Assembly: GCF_014203755.1 (NCBI RefSeq)
Contig: NZ_JACHJS010000001.1
Coordinates: 5,766,001-5,830,000 of the forward strand
Length of the DNA: 64,000 nucleotides
From: Saccharothrix violaceirubra
GTDB lineage: Bacteria; Actinomycetota; Actinomycetes; Mycobacteriales; Pseudonocardiaceae
Reading direction: 5' to 3'
In this document: piece by piece, positions 42,177 to 52,816 of the stretch
Position numbering within the stretch: the stretch's first letter is position 1
Layout of the letters: the number at the start of each line of letters is the position of its first letter
Position numbers and translations under genes: made by a program
The notes under the pieces: generated by a model
Databases searched by the model: none
Told to the model about the DNA's origin: nothing
Seen by the model: the letters and a program-made list of their open reading frames with translations, nothing else

Positions 42177-42845
42177 TTGTTCGAGAGTTTCGGTTCCCTG
42201 CTGTCCTCGTTCGCCCCGCCCGCCCTCGCCATCGTGGGTCTGGTCGTGGTCGTCCGCCTCCTCATGCACCCGCTGTCCCGGGCGGCGGTGCGCGCCGAGA
42301 AGGCCCGCGCCGCGCTCGCACCCGACGTCCGCGCCCTCCAGGAGAAGTACGGGAAGGACCCGGTCGAGCTCCAGAAGAAGACGATGGAGCTGTACAAGGA
42401 GAACGGCACGTCGCTGTTCGCCGGGTGCCTGCCCATGCTCGTGCAGGCACCGTTCTTCTTCTTCATGTACCGCCTGGTCACGACGCCCAGCCCGCTGCTG
42501 CACGACACGCTGCTCGGCGTGCCGCTCGACTCGCACTGGCTGGGCACGTGGGCGCACACGCCCGTGTTCCTGGGCCTGTTCGCCCTGCTCACCGCCGTCG
42601 CGTTCGGTACCTCGCGGTGGCAGGCCGCGATGGCCGCGCGTTCCGGTGGACCCCGGCCGCCGTTCGCCAAGGTGCTGCGGCTGCTGCCGTTCGGCACCGT
42701 GGTGATGGCCGCGTTCCTGCCGCTGGCGGCCGGGATCTACCTGCTCACGACGACTACCTGGACGGTGACGGAGCGAGCTTGGCTGTACCGCGCAATTCCG
42801 ACCCCGCCTCGTGCAGGTGCTCCAGCACGTAGCGGTAAGAGGTGA
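42177..42845 (+). CDS. YidC/Oxa1/Alb3-family membrane insertase paralogue
   Basis: 222 aa with four to five membrane helices. The conserved core includes LLMHPLSRAAVRAEKARAAL, ALQEKYGKDPVELQKKTMEL and GCLPMLVQAPFFFFMYRLV. It inserts and folds membrane proteins. It is not at the rpmH-rnpA-jag locus, so this is the second copy. The start is TTG 42177, with GGAG 7 nt upstream; that GGAG is also the 3' arm of a small hairpin (ACTCCG-A-CGGAGT, 42158-42170). The last 92 bp overlap the convergent desaturase gene. Confidence 0.87.
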   Translation: MFESFGSLLSSFAPPALAIVGLVVVVRLLMHPLSRAAVRAEKARAALAPDVRALQEKYGKDPVELQKKTMELYKENGTSLFAGCLPMLVQAPFFFFMYRLVTTPSPLLHDTLLGVPLDSHWLGTWAHTPVFLGLFALLTAVAFGTSRWQAAMAARSGGPRPPFAKVLRLLPFGTVVMAAFLPLAAGIYLLTTTTWTVTERAWLYRAIPTPPRAGAPARSGKR

Positions 42846-43797
42846 ACAGGCCGCACTCGGCGTAGGAGATCGAGTAGCGGTCGCAGTAGTCGCGGACCAG
42901 CACCTGCGCCCGGCGCAGGTGCGGGCGCGGCATGTTCGGGAACAGGTGGTGCTCGATCTGGTAGTTGAGCCCGCCGAGGAGGAAGTCGGTGAACCACCCG
43001 CCGGTCACGTTGCGCGACGTCAGCACCTGCTTGCGCAGGAAGTCGAGCCCGTGGCCGGCGGACAGCACGGGCATGCCCTTGTGGTTGGGCGCGAACGAGC
43101 AGCCCATGTACACGCCGAACAGGCCCTGGTGCACGGCGATGAACGCGAGCGCCTTGCCCGGCGACATGACCGTGAAGACGATGCCGAAGTACGCGACGAA
43201 GTGGACGGCGAGCAACGCCAGCTCCAGCCGCCAGCCCTTGACCTCGCGGCGCGCGGCGGCGGCCGTGCTGATCACGTGCAGGCTGAAGCCTTCGAGCAGC
43301 AGCAGCGGGAAGAACAGTGCGGCCTGGTGGCTCACGACCCAGCGGAAGAACCCGCGCTTGCGCTGCGCCTGCTCGGCGCTGAACGCCAGCACGGCGATGT
43401 CGACGTCCGGGTCCTCGTCCTCGTGGTTGGGGTTGGCGTGGTGCCGGTTGTGCTTGCCGATCCACCAGCCGTAGCCGACGCCGATCAGCAGGTTGCCCAG
43501 CAGCACGCCGGCGGTGTCGTTGGCCCGTCGGCCCGCGAACGCCTGGCGGTGGCCGGAGTCGTGGCCCAGGAACGCGATCTGCGTGTAGACCACGGCGAGT
43601 ACGGCCGCGAGCCCGAGCTGCCACCACGAGTCGCCGACCAGCACGACCGCGGCGACCGACAGCGCGAGCGCACCGACGGCCGCGACCAGGCACATCACGT
43701 AGAAACGCACCCGCCGATCGAGCAGTCCCTCCGCTTTGACCATGCGGGACAACTCGGCGAAATCACTACCGCGTCGGCCGGACGCTTCGAGGTTCAC
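42754..43797 (-). CDS. Fatty acid desaturase, acyl-CoA delta-6/DesA3-like
   Basis: 347 aa. The three histidine clusters of membrane desaturases are present: HDSGH near residue 79, HNRHH near 115 (followed by HANPNHEDEDPDVD) and QIEHHLFP near 280. Four membrane helices fit between them. It introduces a double bond into an acyl chain with a di-iron centre and electrons from a reductase/ferredoxin. TAAGCT 7 nt before GTG 43797 is a leaderless promoter pattern. The adjacent YidC gene runs antisense through its last 30 codons. Confidence 0.93.
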   Translation of the reverse strand: MNLEASGRRGSDFAELSRMVKAEGLLDRRVRFYVMCLVAAVGALALSVAAVVLVGDSWWQLGLAAVLAVVYTQIAFLGHDSGHRQAFAGRRANDTAGVLLGNLLIGVGYGWWIGKHNRHHANPNHEDEDPDVDIAVLAFSAEQAQRKRGFFRWVVSHQAALFFPLLLLEGFSLHVISTAAAARREVKGWRLELALLAVHFVAYFGIVFTVMSPGKALAFIAVHQGLFGVYMGCSFAPNHKGMPVLSAGHGLDFLRKQVLTSRNVTGGWFTDFLLGGLNYQIEHHLFPNMPRPHLRRAQVLVRDYCDRYSISYAECGLFTSYRYVLEHLHEAGSELRGTAKLAPSPSR

Positions 43798-43830
43798 GCG
43801 GCGCAGCTTAAAGTGCGCCGGATGTCCGAA

Positions 43831-45372
43831 TCAGGGCAGTCTGAGTTGTAGTTGGGCGAACAGCCGGAACAACGGGTCGTCGAGGTCGAATCCGCCGACC
43901 TCCCCGGCCCGCCGGACCCGGTACCGCAGCGTGTTCGGGTGGACGTGCAGCACGGCCGCCGCCGCCCGCACGTCGCCGAACGCGTCCAGGTAGGCCAGCA
44001 GCGACCGGGCCAGTTCGGGTTCCAGCCCGGCCAGGCGTGGATCGCGCACGCGCGGGTGCGCGGCCAGCAGCGCGAGCGTCTCGCCGACGAGCACGCGCGA
44101 CCGCACGTCGGCGAGCGTGGCGACCTCGACGTCCAGGTCGCGGGCCATGGCGTCGAGCACCCGGTCGGCCTCGTCGCGGGAGATCGTCACGTCGTCCACG
44201 GTGGGCACGGTCGACCCGATCGCGCCCTGCACCCGCAGGCCGGTGTGGCGGCGGGCGGCCGTGACGATCTCGGTGGTGAGCGCGTGCAGCGGCGCGGTCG
44301 GGGGCAGGTCGGGCAGCAGCACGTAGGTGCGCCCGCCGGAGCGGCTGACCAGGGCGCTGCGCCGGTACGCGGCGGCGTGCACGGAGATCAGCCCGGTCAT
44401 CTCGGCCCGCAGCAGCTCGTGCTCGGACCGGTCGGCGCCCTCGTGGCCGCGCAGCGCGAACACGACGACCGCGGCGGGTTTTCCCGGGTCGGCGCCGATC
44501 TGGCCGGCCACGGTCGCCGCGTCGGTGCGACCGTCGAGCAGCGCGGCGAGCAGGTTCTCCCGGAACACCGCGGTGGGCTCGCGCTGCTGTACCAGCGTGA
44601 GCGCGGTGACGCGGGCGGCACCGAGCAGGGCGCGTTCGGCCTGTTCGGCGAGCGGCGCGGCGCCCTCCTGCACCCAGATCGCGCCGAGCGGCCGGTCGCC
44701 CGCGTGCACGCCGACCGCGAGCCGGCGGCGGATGCCCAGGTCGGGGCGTTCGTCGATGCGCACGACCTCCTCGCCGGCGCGCAGCCGCCGGTACACGCCC
44801 CACTCGCGCAGCATCTCCAGGTACGGCTCGGGCCCCTGGCGGCCCAGGATGGACAGCCGGCGCAGCTCGTCGACGTCGTCGCTGGACCGGGAGTAGGCGA
44901 GCACGCGGGACGCGGTGTCCTCGATGCTGACGATGCCGCCGGTGAGCGCGGCAATCGTTTGCGCCAACGCGAACAGGTCGCCGAGCACCTCGCCCGATCC
45001 GGGGTCGCCGCCCAGCCCGTCACGGGCCAGCACGCCCCGGGCGAGCGCCTCGACGTGGTCCCAGCGGGCCTGCGGCCGGACGGCCAGCAGCGCCACCCCG
45101 ACGTCGGCCGCGACCTGGCGCAGCATCGGGTTCGGACTGTCCACTTTGACCGCGACCGCCGCCGCACCCGCCGCACCCGCCGCCCTGACCAGCGGCAACG
45201 CCGCCCGCCCGCGCGCGCCGATGATCAGCACCAGGTCGCCGGGCCGCACGTCCGGCGGGTCGTCCGGGTCCAGGATGACCACGTCGCCGACGTGCGCCTC
45301 CAGACCGTGCGGCGCGACCTGCACCTCGGCCAGCGGGTCGCCCAACGCGATCAGAACCTGGCGCAGGCTCAT
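43831..45372 (-). CDS. PucR-family regulator of proline catabolism
   Basis: 513 aa. The N-terminal PucR domain is residues 1-120 (MSLRQVLIALGDPLAEVQV), a middle GGDEF-like/CdaR region follows, and the C-terminal PucR helix-turn-helix is AAAVLHVHPNTLRYRVRRA then FDLDDPLFRLFAQLQLRL. Its divergence from pruA and proline dehydrogenase, and the presence of such regulators at actinobacterial proline loci, argue that it activates them in response to proline. ATG 45372 was chosen over an upstream frame. A weak dyad at 45433-45450 may be its site. Confidence 0.88.
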   Translation of the reverse strand: MSLRQVLIALGDPLAEVQVAPHGLEAHVGDVVILDPDDPPDVRPGDLVLIIGARGRAALPLVRAAGAAGAAAVAVKVDSPNPMLRQVAADVGVALLAVRPQARWDHVEALARGVLARDGLGGDPGSGEVLGDLFALAQTIAALTGGIVSIEDTASRVLAYSRSSDDVDELRRLSILGRQGPEPYLEMLREWGVYRRLRAGEEVVRIDERPDLGIRRRLAVGVHAGDRPLGAIWVQEGAAPLAEQAERALLGAARVTALTLVQQREPTAVFRENLLAALLDGRTDAATVAGQIGADPGKPAAVVVFALRGHEGADRSEHELLRAEMTGLISVHAAAYRRSALVSRSGGRTYVLLPDLPPTAPLHALTTEIVTAARRHTGLRVQGAIGSTVPTVDDVTISRDEADRVLDAMARDLDVEVATLADVRSRVLVGETLALLAAHPRVRDPRLAGLEPELARSLLAYLDAFGDVRAAAAVLHVHPNTLRYRVRRAGEVGGFDLDDPLFRLFAQLQLRLP

Positions 45373-45432
45373 CTTTTGTCCATTCTCACAACGGCGGACG
45401 CGCAAGCCTAGACGCGTGCACAACAGGTCGCA

Positions 45433-45450
45433 CCGTGGGTAGTCCTACGG
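45433..45450. promoter_or_regulatory. Imperfect dyad in the pucR-pruA intergenic region
   Basis: CCGTGGGTAGTCCTACGG is symmetric at 12 of 18 positions and lies 37 bp before the pruA start. It is the only dyad between the divergent genes and so a candidate PucR operator, but the evidence is weak. Confidence 0.35.
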
Positions 45451-45486
45451 TTATCTGAACAAAACCTGTGGCGAAGGAGCCTGATT

Positions 45487-47112
<1,626 letters not shown>

Positions 47113-47114
47113 CC

Positions 47115-48038
47115 ATGCTCCGCTCGACCCTGCTCGCCGCGTCGAGATCCGGCGCCGTCCGCGGACTCGTCGAACGCACGCCGCTGACCCGGCCGGTCGT
47201 CAAGCGCTTCATCTCCGGCGACGACACGGCCGCGGCCGTCGCCACCACCGGCGAGGTGCTGGCCGACGGCCGGTACGTGACGCTGGACCACCTCGGCGAG
47301 GACACCCGCGACGCCGAGCAGGCGTCGGGGACCGTCGAGGCGTACGAGGTGCTGCTGCGCCGCCTCGCCGAGGTCGGGTACGCCGACCGCGCCGAGGTGT
47401 CGGTCAAGCTGTCGGCCGTCGGCCAGTTCCTGCCCAAGGACGGCGAGAAGATCGCGCTGGAGAACGCCCGGCGCATCTGCGTCGCGGCGGACGCGGCGGG
47501 CACCACGGTCACCCTGGACATGGAGGACCACACCACCACGGACTCGACGCTGGACATCCTGCGCGAGCTGCGGGTGGACTTCCCCCGGGTGGGCGCCGTG
47601 CTCCAGGCGTACCTCAAGCGCACCGAGCAGGACTGCCGCGACCTGGCGCACGCCGGGTCGCGGGTCCGGCTGTGCAAGGGCGCGTACAAGGAGCCCGCCG
47701 CGGTCGCGTTCCAGGACAAGACCGAGGTGGACCGGTCGTACGTGCGGTGCCTGAAGGTGCTCATGGCCGGCGCGGGCTACCCGATGGTGGCCTCGCACGA
47801 CCCGCGCCTGATCGCCATCGCGCACGACCTGGCCGCGCACCGGGCGCCGGACACCTACGAGTACCAGATGCTGTTCGGCATCCGGCCCGAGGAGCAGCGC
47901 CGGCTGGCCGCCGAGGGCAACCGGATGCGCGTCTACGTCCCGTACGGCGACGAGTGGTACGGCTACTTCATGCGCCGGCTCGCCGAACGCCCGGCCAACG
48001 TGGCGTTCTTCCTGCGGGCGCTGATCACCCGGGGCTAG
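47115..48038 (+). CDS. putB: Proline dehydrogenase (monofunctional)
   Basis: 307 aa. The PRODH barrel is recognised by EVSVKLSAVGQFL, TLDMEDHTTTDSTLDILREL, RLCKGAYKEP and the C-terminal MRVYVPYGDEWYGYFMRRLAERP, whose Tyr/Arg residues bind FAD and proline. It oxidises proline to P5C at the membrane, passing electrons to quinone via FAD. The ATG follows the pruA stop by 2 bp, giving tight coupling. It converges on the P-loop protein at 48060. Confidence 0.94.
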   Translation: MLRSTLLAASRSGAVRGLVERTPLTRPVVKRFISGDDTAAAVATTGEVLADGRYVTLDHLGEDTRDAEQASGTVEAYEVLLRRLAEVGYADRAEVSVKLSAVGQFLPKDGEKIALENARRICVAADAAGTTVTLDMEDHTTTDSTLDILRELRVDFPRVGAVLQAYLKRTEQDCRDLAHAGSRVRLCKGAYKEPAAVAFQDKTEVDRSYVRCLKVLMAGAGYPMVASHDPRLIAIAHDLAAHRAPDTYEYQMLFGIRPEEQRRLAAEGNRMRVYVPYGDEWYGYFMRRLAERPANVAFFLRALITRG

Positions 48039-48059
48039 CCGGCCCACCCCGGGGCCGAC

Positions 48060-50384
48060 TCACTCGGCGGGCCAGTCCCGCACGACCAACGCCTGCATCC
48101 GGGCGCGCGCCGACTCCTGGTCGGGGTGCGCCCGGATGACCGTCTCGGCGGCGTGCACCGCGTCCTCGAACCGGTCCCGCGAGGCGTTGGCCGCGCGCAG
48201 CACCATGACCGCCCGGTGCGCCACCTCCATGGCGCCGTCGAGCCGGCCGCCGTGCCGGGCGCACAGCCGGGCGTAGCAGGACAGCGCGTCGGCGTACCGG
48301 GGCTCGGTGGTCAACTCGTCGGCGGTGCGCATCCCGTGCCACAGCAGCACGGCCATCCGCGCGGCGGCCAGCCCCTCGGGTGTGGCGCCGCGCAGCATGG
48401 CCGTGCGCAGGACCGCCTCGGCGTAGGCCGGACCGTCGTCGAGTTCCCGACGCACGTCCACCTCCAGGTCGGCCAGTTCCGACGCCCGGCGCGGGTCGAC
48501 CGGCACCAGTTCGACGGACTGGTCGCGCAACGCGTCGGCGAGGTCGGCGTTGAGCGCCTCGCGCGGGAAGTCCAACTCCCGCAACAGGTCCACGGCGTCC
48601 TCGGCGGCCAGGTAGCGGTCGGGTCCGGTCAGGACGGTCACCAGCTCCACCAGCGCGGCGGCCAGCGCCGGGCGGCCGGCCGGGTCCTCGGCGGCGAGCT
48701 TGCGGCGCAGCAGCACGACCTCGTCGGCGGCCTTGCGCGCCTCGTCCGACCGGTCCGCGCGCAGCAGCAGCACGGACGCGGCGGCGAGCGCCGACGCCAG
48801 CTCGGTCTCGAACACGCGCGGGTTCGCGTCGGCCAGCCGGCGCAGCACGCCGGACGCCTCCTCCAGCACCACGATCGCGTCGTCGGGCCGGCCGTGCTCG
48901 GCCAGCGCCGCGGCGATCGCGACCAGCGTGCGGGCGAACTCCGGTTCATAGCGCGGATCGGACTCGGCCGACGATCGCCAGTGCACCATCGCCAGGTGCG
49001 CGGCGTGCGTGGCGTCGCGGTCGCGGTCCAGGTCGAACAGCCGGATCGCCAGGTGGTGCGCCGCCTTGGCGAAGTCGATGCGGAACAGCGCGCCGTTGGC
49101 GTCGACCAGGTCCTCGTAGAGGTGCGCGGCCTCGTCGACGGCGTGCAGCGCGTCCTCCCGGCGGCCGGTGGCGGCGTAGCGGACGCCCACCTGCTCCAAC
49201 GCGGCGGCCAGTCGGGGCAGGTAGTCGGGGTCGCCGTCGGTCAGGTCGCGGTAGATCTCGACGGCCTCCTCGGCGGTGGCCAGCGCGCGTCCGGTCGCCT
49301 TGACCGCGACCAGCCGCAGCCCCAGGTCGCCCAACGCGTCGGCGAGACCGCCCCGGTGCTCGGCCGGGTCGGCCTCGGCGAGTTCGCGGTAGAGCGCGAC
49401 CTCCTCGGTCGCGGCCTCCAGCGCCTCCTCCTTGAGCGACGCGAGCGCGGCGCGGGCGCTGAGCATCCCGTACAGCTCGGCCAGTTCCGGTGTCTCGGCG
49501 GTGCGCGCGCCCTCGTGCAGCAGGGTGCGGGTGAGCATCGCGGGCAGCGGGTCGCGGTGGAAGCGCGGATCGTCGAACACGTGCCGGGCCACGGCCCGCG
49601 CGGGGGCGGGCGAGTCGGCGACCACGCGCAGGGCCGCGCTCGACGCCGTGGCCGCGAGCGCGGGTTCGGCGGTGAACAGCTCCTCGGCTCTTCGCAGCAC
49701 GTGCGGCCACCGCCGGGCGGCGCGGGCCAGGGTCTCCAGCGCGGCGGGCGAGCGCTCCGGCGCGATCCGGTCGTCGAGCAGCGTCACGGCCAGCGCGTCC
49801 TCGGCCTGGCGGCGGGTCGCGGGCGGCATCGGGTCGACGCTGCCCAGCCAGCGGACCAGCTCGACCCGGTCGGTCTCGGCGCGGCCGTGCACGGCGGCGA
49901 GCGCGGCCAGGTGCAGGTCGTGGAACGTCTCGGCCGCGGGCGTCGGCGCGTCCGGCACCGGCAGGGCGAAGCGGTGCGCGAACCGCAGGCAGGCATCGGT
50001 GTACGACGCCTCGTGCTCGCGCGGACACGGAGTGAGTTCGAGGTCGGCCGTGTCGAAGCCCAGGTCCTCGGCGCGCTGCCGGATCGCCGACCACCACCAG
50101 CCCGCCGTGCGGGCCAGCAGGACCACGGCGCCGTCGGTGAACCTGGCCAGGAGGTCGTGCCAGGGCAGGAGATCCGCGTCGTCGAGCACGGTGACGTCGT
50201 CGAGGCGGGCGACCAGTCGGGTCTTGCCGACGCCCGCGCGACCGTGCAGCAGCATCAGGCGTCGCCCGCCGTGCTCGTCGCGCCAGCCGCGCAGGGCGGC
50301 CAGTTCCGCCGATCGACCGCGCAGGGGCACGACCTCGTGCCGCGGGTCGAGCAGTTGTCCCGGGGAAAACCGTTCCACGCGCAC
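48060..50384 (-). CDS. P-loop ATPase with helical-repeat (TPR-like) domain
   Basis: 774 aa from GTG 50384. An N-terminal NTPase domain has Walker A GRAGVGKTRL near residue 40 and VTVLDDADLLPW as the Walker B region. From about 220 to the end are degenerate TPR-like helical repeats (GRALATAEEAVEIYRDL, GRREDALHAVDEAAHLYEDL, GRPDDAIVVLEEASGVLRRL). There is no obvious DNA-binding domain, so it resembles a STAND/NACHT-like sensor ATPase without its effector. The open frame extends 216 codons upstream but lacks protein-like character. Function unknown. Confidence 0.75.
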   Translation of the reverse strand: MRVERFSPGQLLDPRHEVVPLRGRSAELAALRGWRDEHGGRRLMLLHGRAGVGKTRLVARLDDVTVLDDADLLPWHDLLARFTDGAVVLLARTAGWWWSAIRQRAEDLGFDTADLELTPCPREHEASYTDACLRFAHRFALPVPDAPTPAAETFHDLHLAALAAVHGRAETDRVELVRWLGSVDPMPPATRRQAEDALAVTLLDDRIAPERSPAALETLARAARRWPHVLRRAEELFTAEPALAATASSAALRVVADSPAPARAVARHVFDDPRFHRDPLPAMLTRTLLHEGARTAETPELAELYGMLSARAALASLKEEALEAATEEVALYRELAEADPAEHRGGLADALGDLGLRLVAVKATGRALATAEEAVEIYRDLTDGDPDYLPRLAAALEQVGVRYAATGRREDALHAVDEAAHLYEDLVDANGALFRIDFAKAAHHLAIRLFDLDRDRDATHAAHLAMVHWRSSAESDPRYEPEFARTLVAIAAALAEHGRPDDAIVVLEEASGVLRRLADANPRVFETELASALAAASVLLLRADRSDEARKAADEVVLLRRKLAAEDPAGRPALAAALVELVTVLTGPDRYLAAEDAVDLLRELDFPREALNADLADALRDQSVELVPVDPRRASELADLEVDVRRELDDGPAYAEAVLRTAMLRGATPEGLAAARMAVLLWHGMRTADELTTEPRYADALSCYARLCARHGGRLDGAMEVAHRAVMVLRAANASRDRFEDAVHAAETVIRAHPDQESARARMQALVVRDWPAE

Positions 50385-50480
50385 ATAGTGCACGTTTGAC
50401 CGTGCCACGAACGGGTGTCCCCGCCTGTTTTCCGCCCGGGACCGCCGGAACTGTCGGACCCCCGGAGCACAATCGGCCCC

Positions 50481-52142
50481 GTGCTCGTCGCCCTGGTACC
50501 CGGGACGGAGAACGCCGGCGCGTTCCGGACGCTCTCCGACGCCGGCGTGCCCGAGGGCGATCCGGTGTGGACGTCCGACCTGGCGGGTGCGGTCGCCGGG
50601 CTGGAACGGGAGCACTCGCCGCGGTGGGTGTGGGCGTCGACCGCGCGGGTGTACCCGGACCTGCTGGCGCGTGGCGTGCGGGTGGGGCGCTGCCACGACC
50701 TGGAGCACGCCGAGGGGTTGCTGCTGGCGTTCACGGGCCGGCACGCGCAGCCGCGCGGGCTGGGCGCGGCCGTGGCCCGGCTCGACGGTCTGCCCGTGCC
50801 CGCCGACCAGGGTCCGCCGCGCAAGGAGGCGCAACCGACCCTGTTCGAGCCGGAACCCGAACCGCTGCCCGGCGGGGTGTCCGGGATCGACGCGGTGGTG
50901 CGGGTGCACGCGGCGCAGCAGGCGGACCGGCACGCCGAGCGGTTGCGGCTGCTGACGGCGGCCGAGTCGGCGAGCGCGTTGACGGCGGCCGAGATGACGT
51001 TCCACGGGCTGCCGTGGCGTGCCGACGTGCACGTGGAGCTGCTGGAGCGGTTACTGGGTCCGCGCCCGGTGCCGGGTGCGCGGCCGGAGAAGCTCGCGGT
51101 GCTGGCGGACCGGATCACGGCGGCGTTCGGCGGGCGCGCGGTGAACCCGGACCACCCGCCGGGGGTGGTCCGGGCGTTCGCGCGCGAGGGCGTGGAGATC
51201 CCGTCGACCCGAGCGTGGGTGCTCAAGCAGGTCGACCACCCGGCCGTGGAGCCGTTGCTGGCGTACAAGGAGCTGTCCCGGCTGTGGGTGGCGCACGGCT
51301 GGTCCTGGCTGGACGCGTGGGTGTCGGACGGGCGGTTCCGGCCGGACTACGTGGTGGGCGGCGTGGTGTCCGGGCGGTGGGCGACGCGGGGCGGTGCGGC
51401 GTTGCAGATCCCGCGCGTGCTGCGGACGGCCGTGCGGGCGGATCCGGGCTGGAAGCTCGTGGCCGCCGACGCGGCGCAGCTCGAGCCGCGCGTGCTGGCG
51501 GCGTTGTCGGGCGACCGGCGCCTGGTGGAGGTGTCGGGCGCGGGCGACCTGTACACCGGGTTGGCGGTGGACGCGTTCGACGGCGACCGGGACCGGGCGA
51601 AGATCGCCATGCTGTCGGCGATGTACGGCGGCACGAGCGGCGAGGCCGGTCCGCTGCTGGCCGTGCTGCGCCGGCGTTTCCCCGAGGCCGTCGGCTACGT
51701 GGAGGCGGCGGCGCTGTCCGGCGAGCAGGGGCGTGCCGTGCGGTCGCGGTTGGGCCGGACGTCGCCGCCGCCGTCGGAGGCGTGGCGCGACGCGGTCGGC
51801 AACGCGGACGGGACCGAGGAGTCGGCGCGCAGGTCGCGTCGGGTGTCCCGGGAGTGGGGTCGCTTCACGCGCAACTTCGTCGTGCAGGCCAGCGCGGCGG
51901 ATTGGACGGCGGTCCTGCTGGGCACCCTGCGGCGGCGGCTGCACGACGTGGCACCGGCGGCGCACCTGGTGTTCTTCCAGCACGACGAGGTCCTGGTCCA
52001 CAGCCCGGAGGCCGACGCCGAGGCGGTGTGCCGACTGGTGACCGAGTCCGCCGCCGAGGCGACGGCGCTGGTGTTCGGCGACACCGGGGTCGTGTTCCCG
52101 ATCGAGGCGACGGCGGTCGACGGCTACGCGGAGGCGAAATGA
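50481..52142 (+). CDS. Short family-A DNA polymerase with degenerate exonuclease domain
   Basis: 553 aa. Polymerase motifs are intact: motif A AADAAQLEPRVLAALSGD, motif B RDRAKIAMLSAMYGG and motif C FFQHDEVLVHSP. The N-terminal 130 residues take the place of a 3'-5' exonuclease domain but I see no D-x-E motif, so proofreading is probably lost. This is the extra actinobacterial protein often annotated as bifunctional exonuclease/polymerase, distinct from polA. A repair role is likely. CACAAT lies 7 nt before GTG 50481. Its stop overlaps the AraC-like gene (ATGA). Confidence 0.88.
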   Translation: MLVALVPGTENAGAFRTLSDAGVPEGDPVWTSDLAGAVAGLEREHSPRWVWASTARVYPDLLARGVRVGRCHDLEHAEGLLLAFTGRHAQPRGLGAAVARLDGLPVPADQGPPRKEAQPTLFEPEPEPLPGGVSGIDAVVRVHAAQQADRHAERLRLLTAAESASALTAAEMTFHGLPWRADVHVELLERLLGPRPVPGARPEKLAVLADRITAAFGGRAVNPDHPPGVVRAFAREGVEIPSTRAWVLKQVDHPAVEPLLAYKELSRLWVAHGWSWLDAWVSDGRFRPDYVVGGVVSGRWATRGGAALQIPRVLRTAVRADPGWKLVAADAAQLEPRVLAALSGDRRLVEVSGAGDLYTGLAVDAFDGDRDRAKIAMLSAMYGGTSGEAGPLLAVLRRRFPEAVGYVEAAALSGEQGRAVRSRLGRTSPPPSEAWRDAVGNADGTEESARRSRRVSREWGRFTRNFVVQASAADWTAVLLGTLRRRLHDVAPAAHLVFFQHDEVLVHSPEADAEAVCRLVTESAAEATALVFGDTGVVFPIEATAVDGYAEAK

Positions 52143-52816
52143 GCTACGCCGAGCGGCCGTTGGCGGGCTTCGCGTGCGCGTGGCACCGCACCACGACCAC
52201 ACCCGGTTCGAGCCTGGTCCTCCCCGACGGCCACACCGACGTCATCTACTCGACCGCCACCGGCGAGGTCTTCGTGGCGGGTCCGGACACCGTCGCCCAG
52301 GTGACGCCGACGTCCCCGGGAACCCTGTACGGCCTGCGCTTCCCGCCGGGGGTGGGGCCGGCGGCGTTCGGCGTGCCCGCGTCGGAACTGCTGAACCTAC
52401 GCGTGCCGCTGGACCTCCTGTGGCCGGACGCGGAACGCCTGGCGGACGCACTGGGTCGGGCCGAGGACCCGGCCCTCGTCCTGGCCGCGGCGGCGACCCG
52501 CCGGTTGCGTGCGTCCCCACCGGACCCGTTGGTAGCGGCGATCGCGGCGGCCACCTCCGTGGCGGACCTGGTGGCGTCGACCGGGGTCGGTGAGCGCCAA
52601 CTGCGCCGCCGCGCCGTGACCGCGTTCGGCTACCCGCCGAAGACGCTGCACCGCATCCTGCGCTTCCACCGGGCGGTACGACTCGCGTGGCAGGGCCGGC
52701 CGTTCGCCGAGATCGCGGCGACCGCCGGCTACGCCGACCAACCCCACCTGTCCAGGGAGGTCAGGGAGTTCGCGGGCGTGACGCTGGGCGGCCTGCTGCG
52801 TCAGACCCGACCGTAG
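52139..52816 (+). CDS. AraC-family transcriptional regulator
   Basis: 225 aa. The N-terminal half resembles DUF6597-type sensor domains (SLVLPDGHTDVIYSTATGEV), and the C-terminal AraC helix-turn-helix pair spans about 145-225 (STGVGERQLRRRAVTAFGY, FAEIAATAGYADQPHLSREV). The ATG overlaps the polymerase stop by 4 bp, so the two are co-translated, which hints at joint regulation or a role in a DNA-damage response similar to Ada-like regulators. That link is inferred. Its 3' end overlaps the convergent gene by 16 bp. Confidence 0.88.
   Translation: MSYAERPLAGFACAWHRTTTTPGSSLVLPDGHTDVIYSTATGEVFVAGPDTVAQVTPTSPGTLYGLRFPPGVGPAAFGVPASELLNLRVPLDLLWPDAERLADALGRAEDPALVLAAAATRRLRASPPDPLVAAIAAATSVADLVASTGVGERQLRRRAVTAFGYPPKTLHRILRFHRAVRLAWQGRPFAEIAATAGYADQPHLSREVREFAGVTLGGLLRQTRP

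Noticed and set aside
48030..48062. GC-rich palindromic words between proline dehydrogenase and the convergent P-loop gene
   Set aside because: CCCCGGGG-type words occur but I could not build a stable, unambiguous stem; not called as a terminator.
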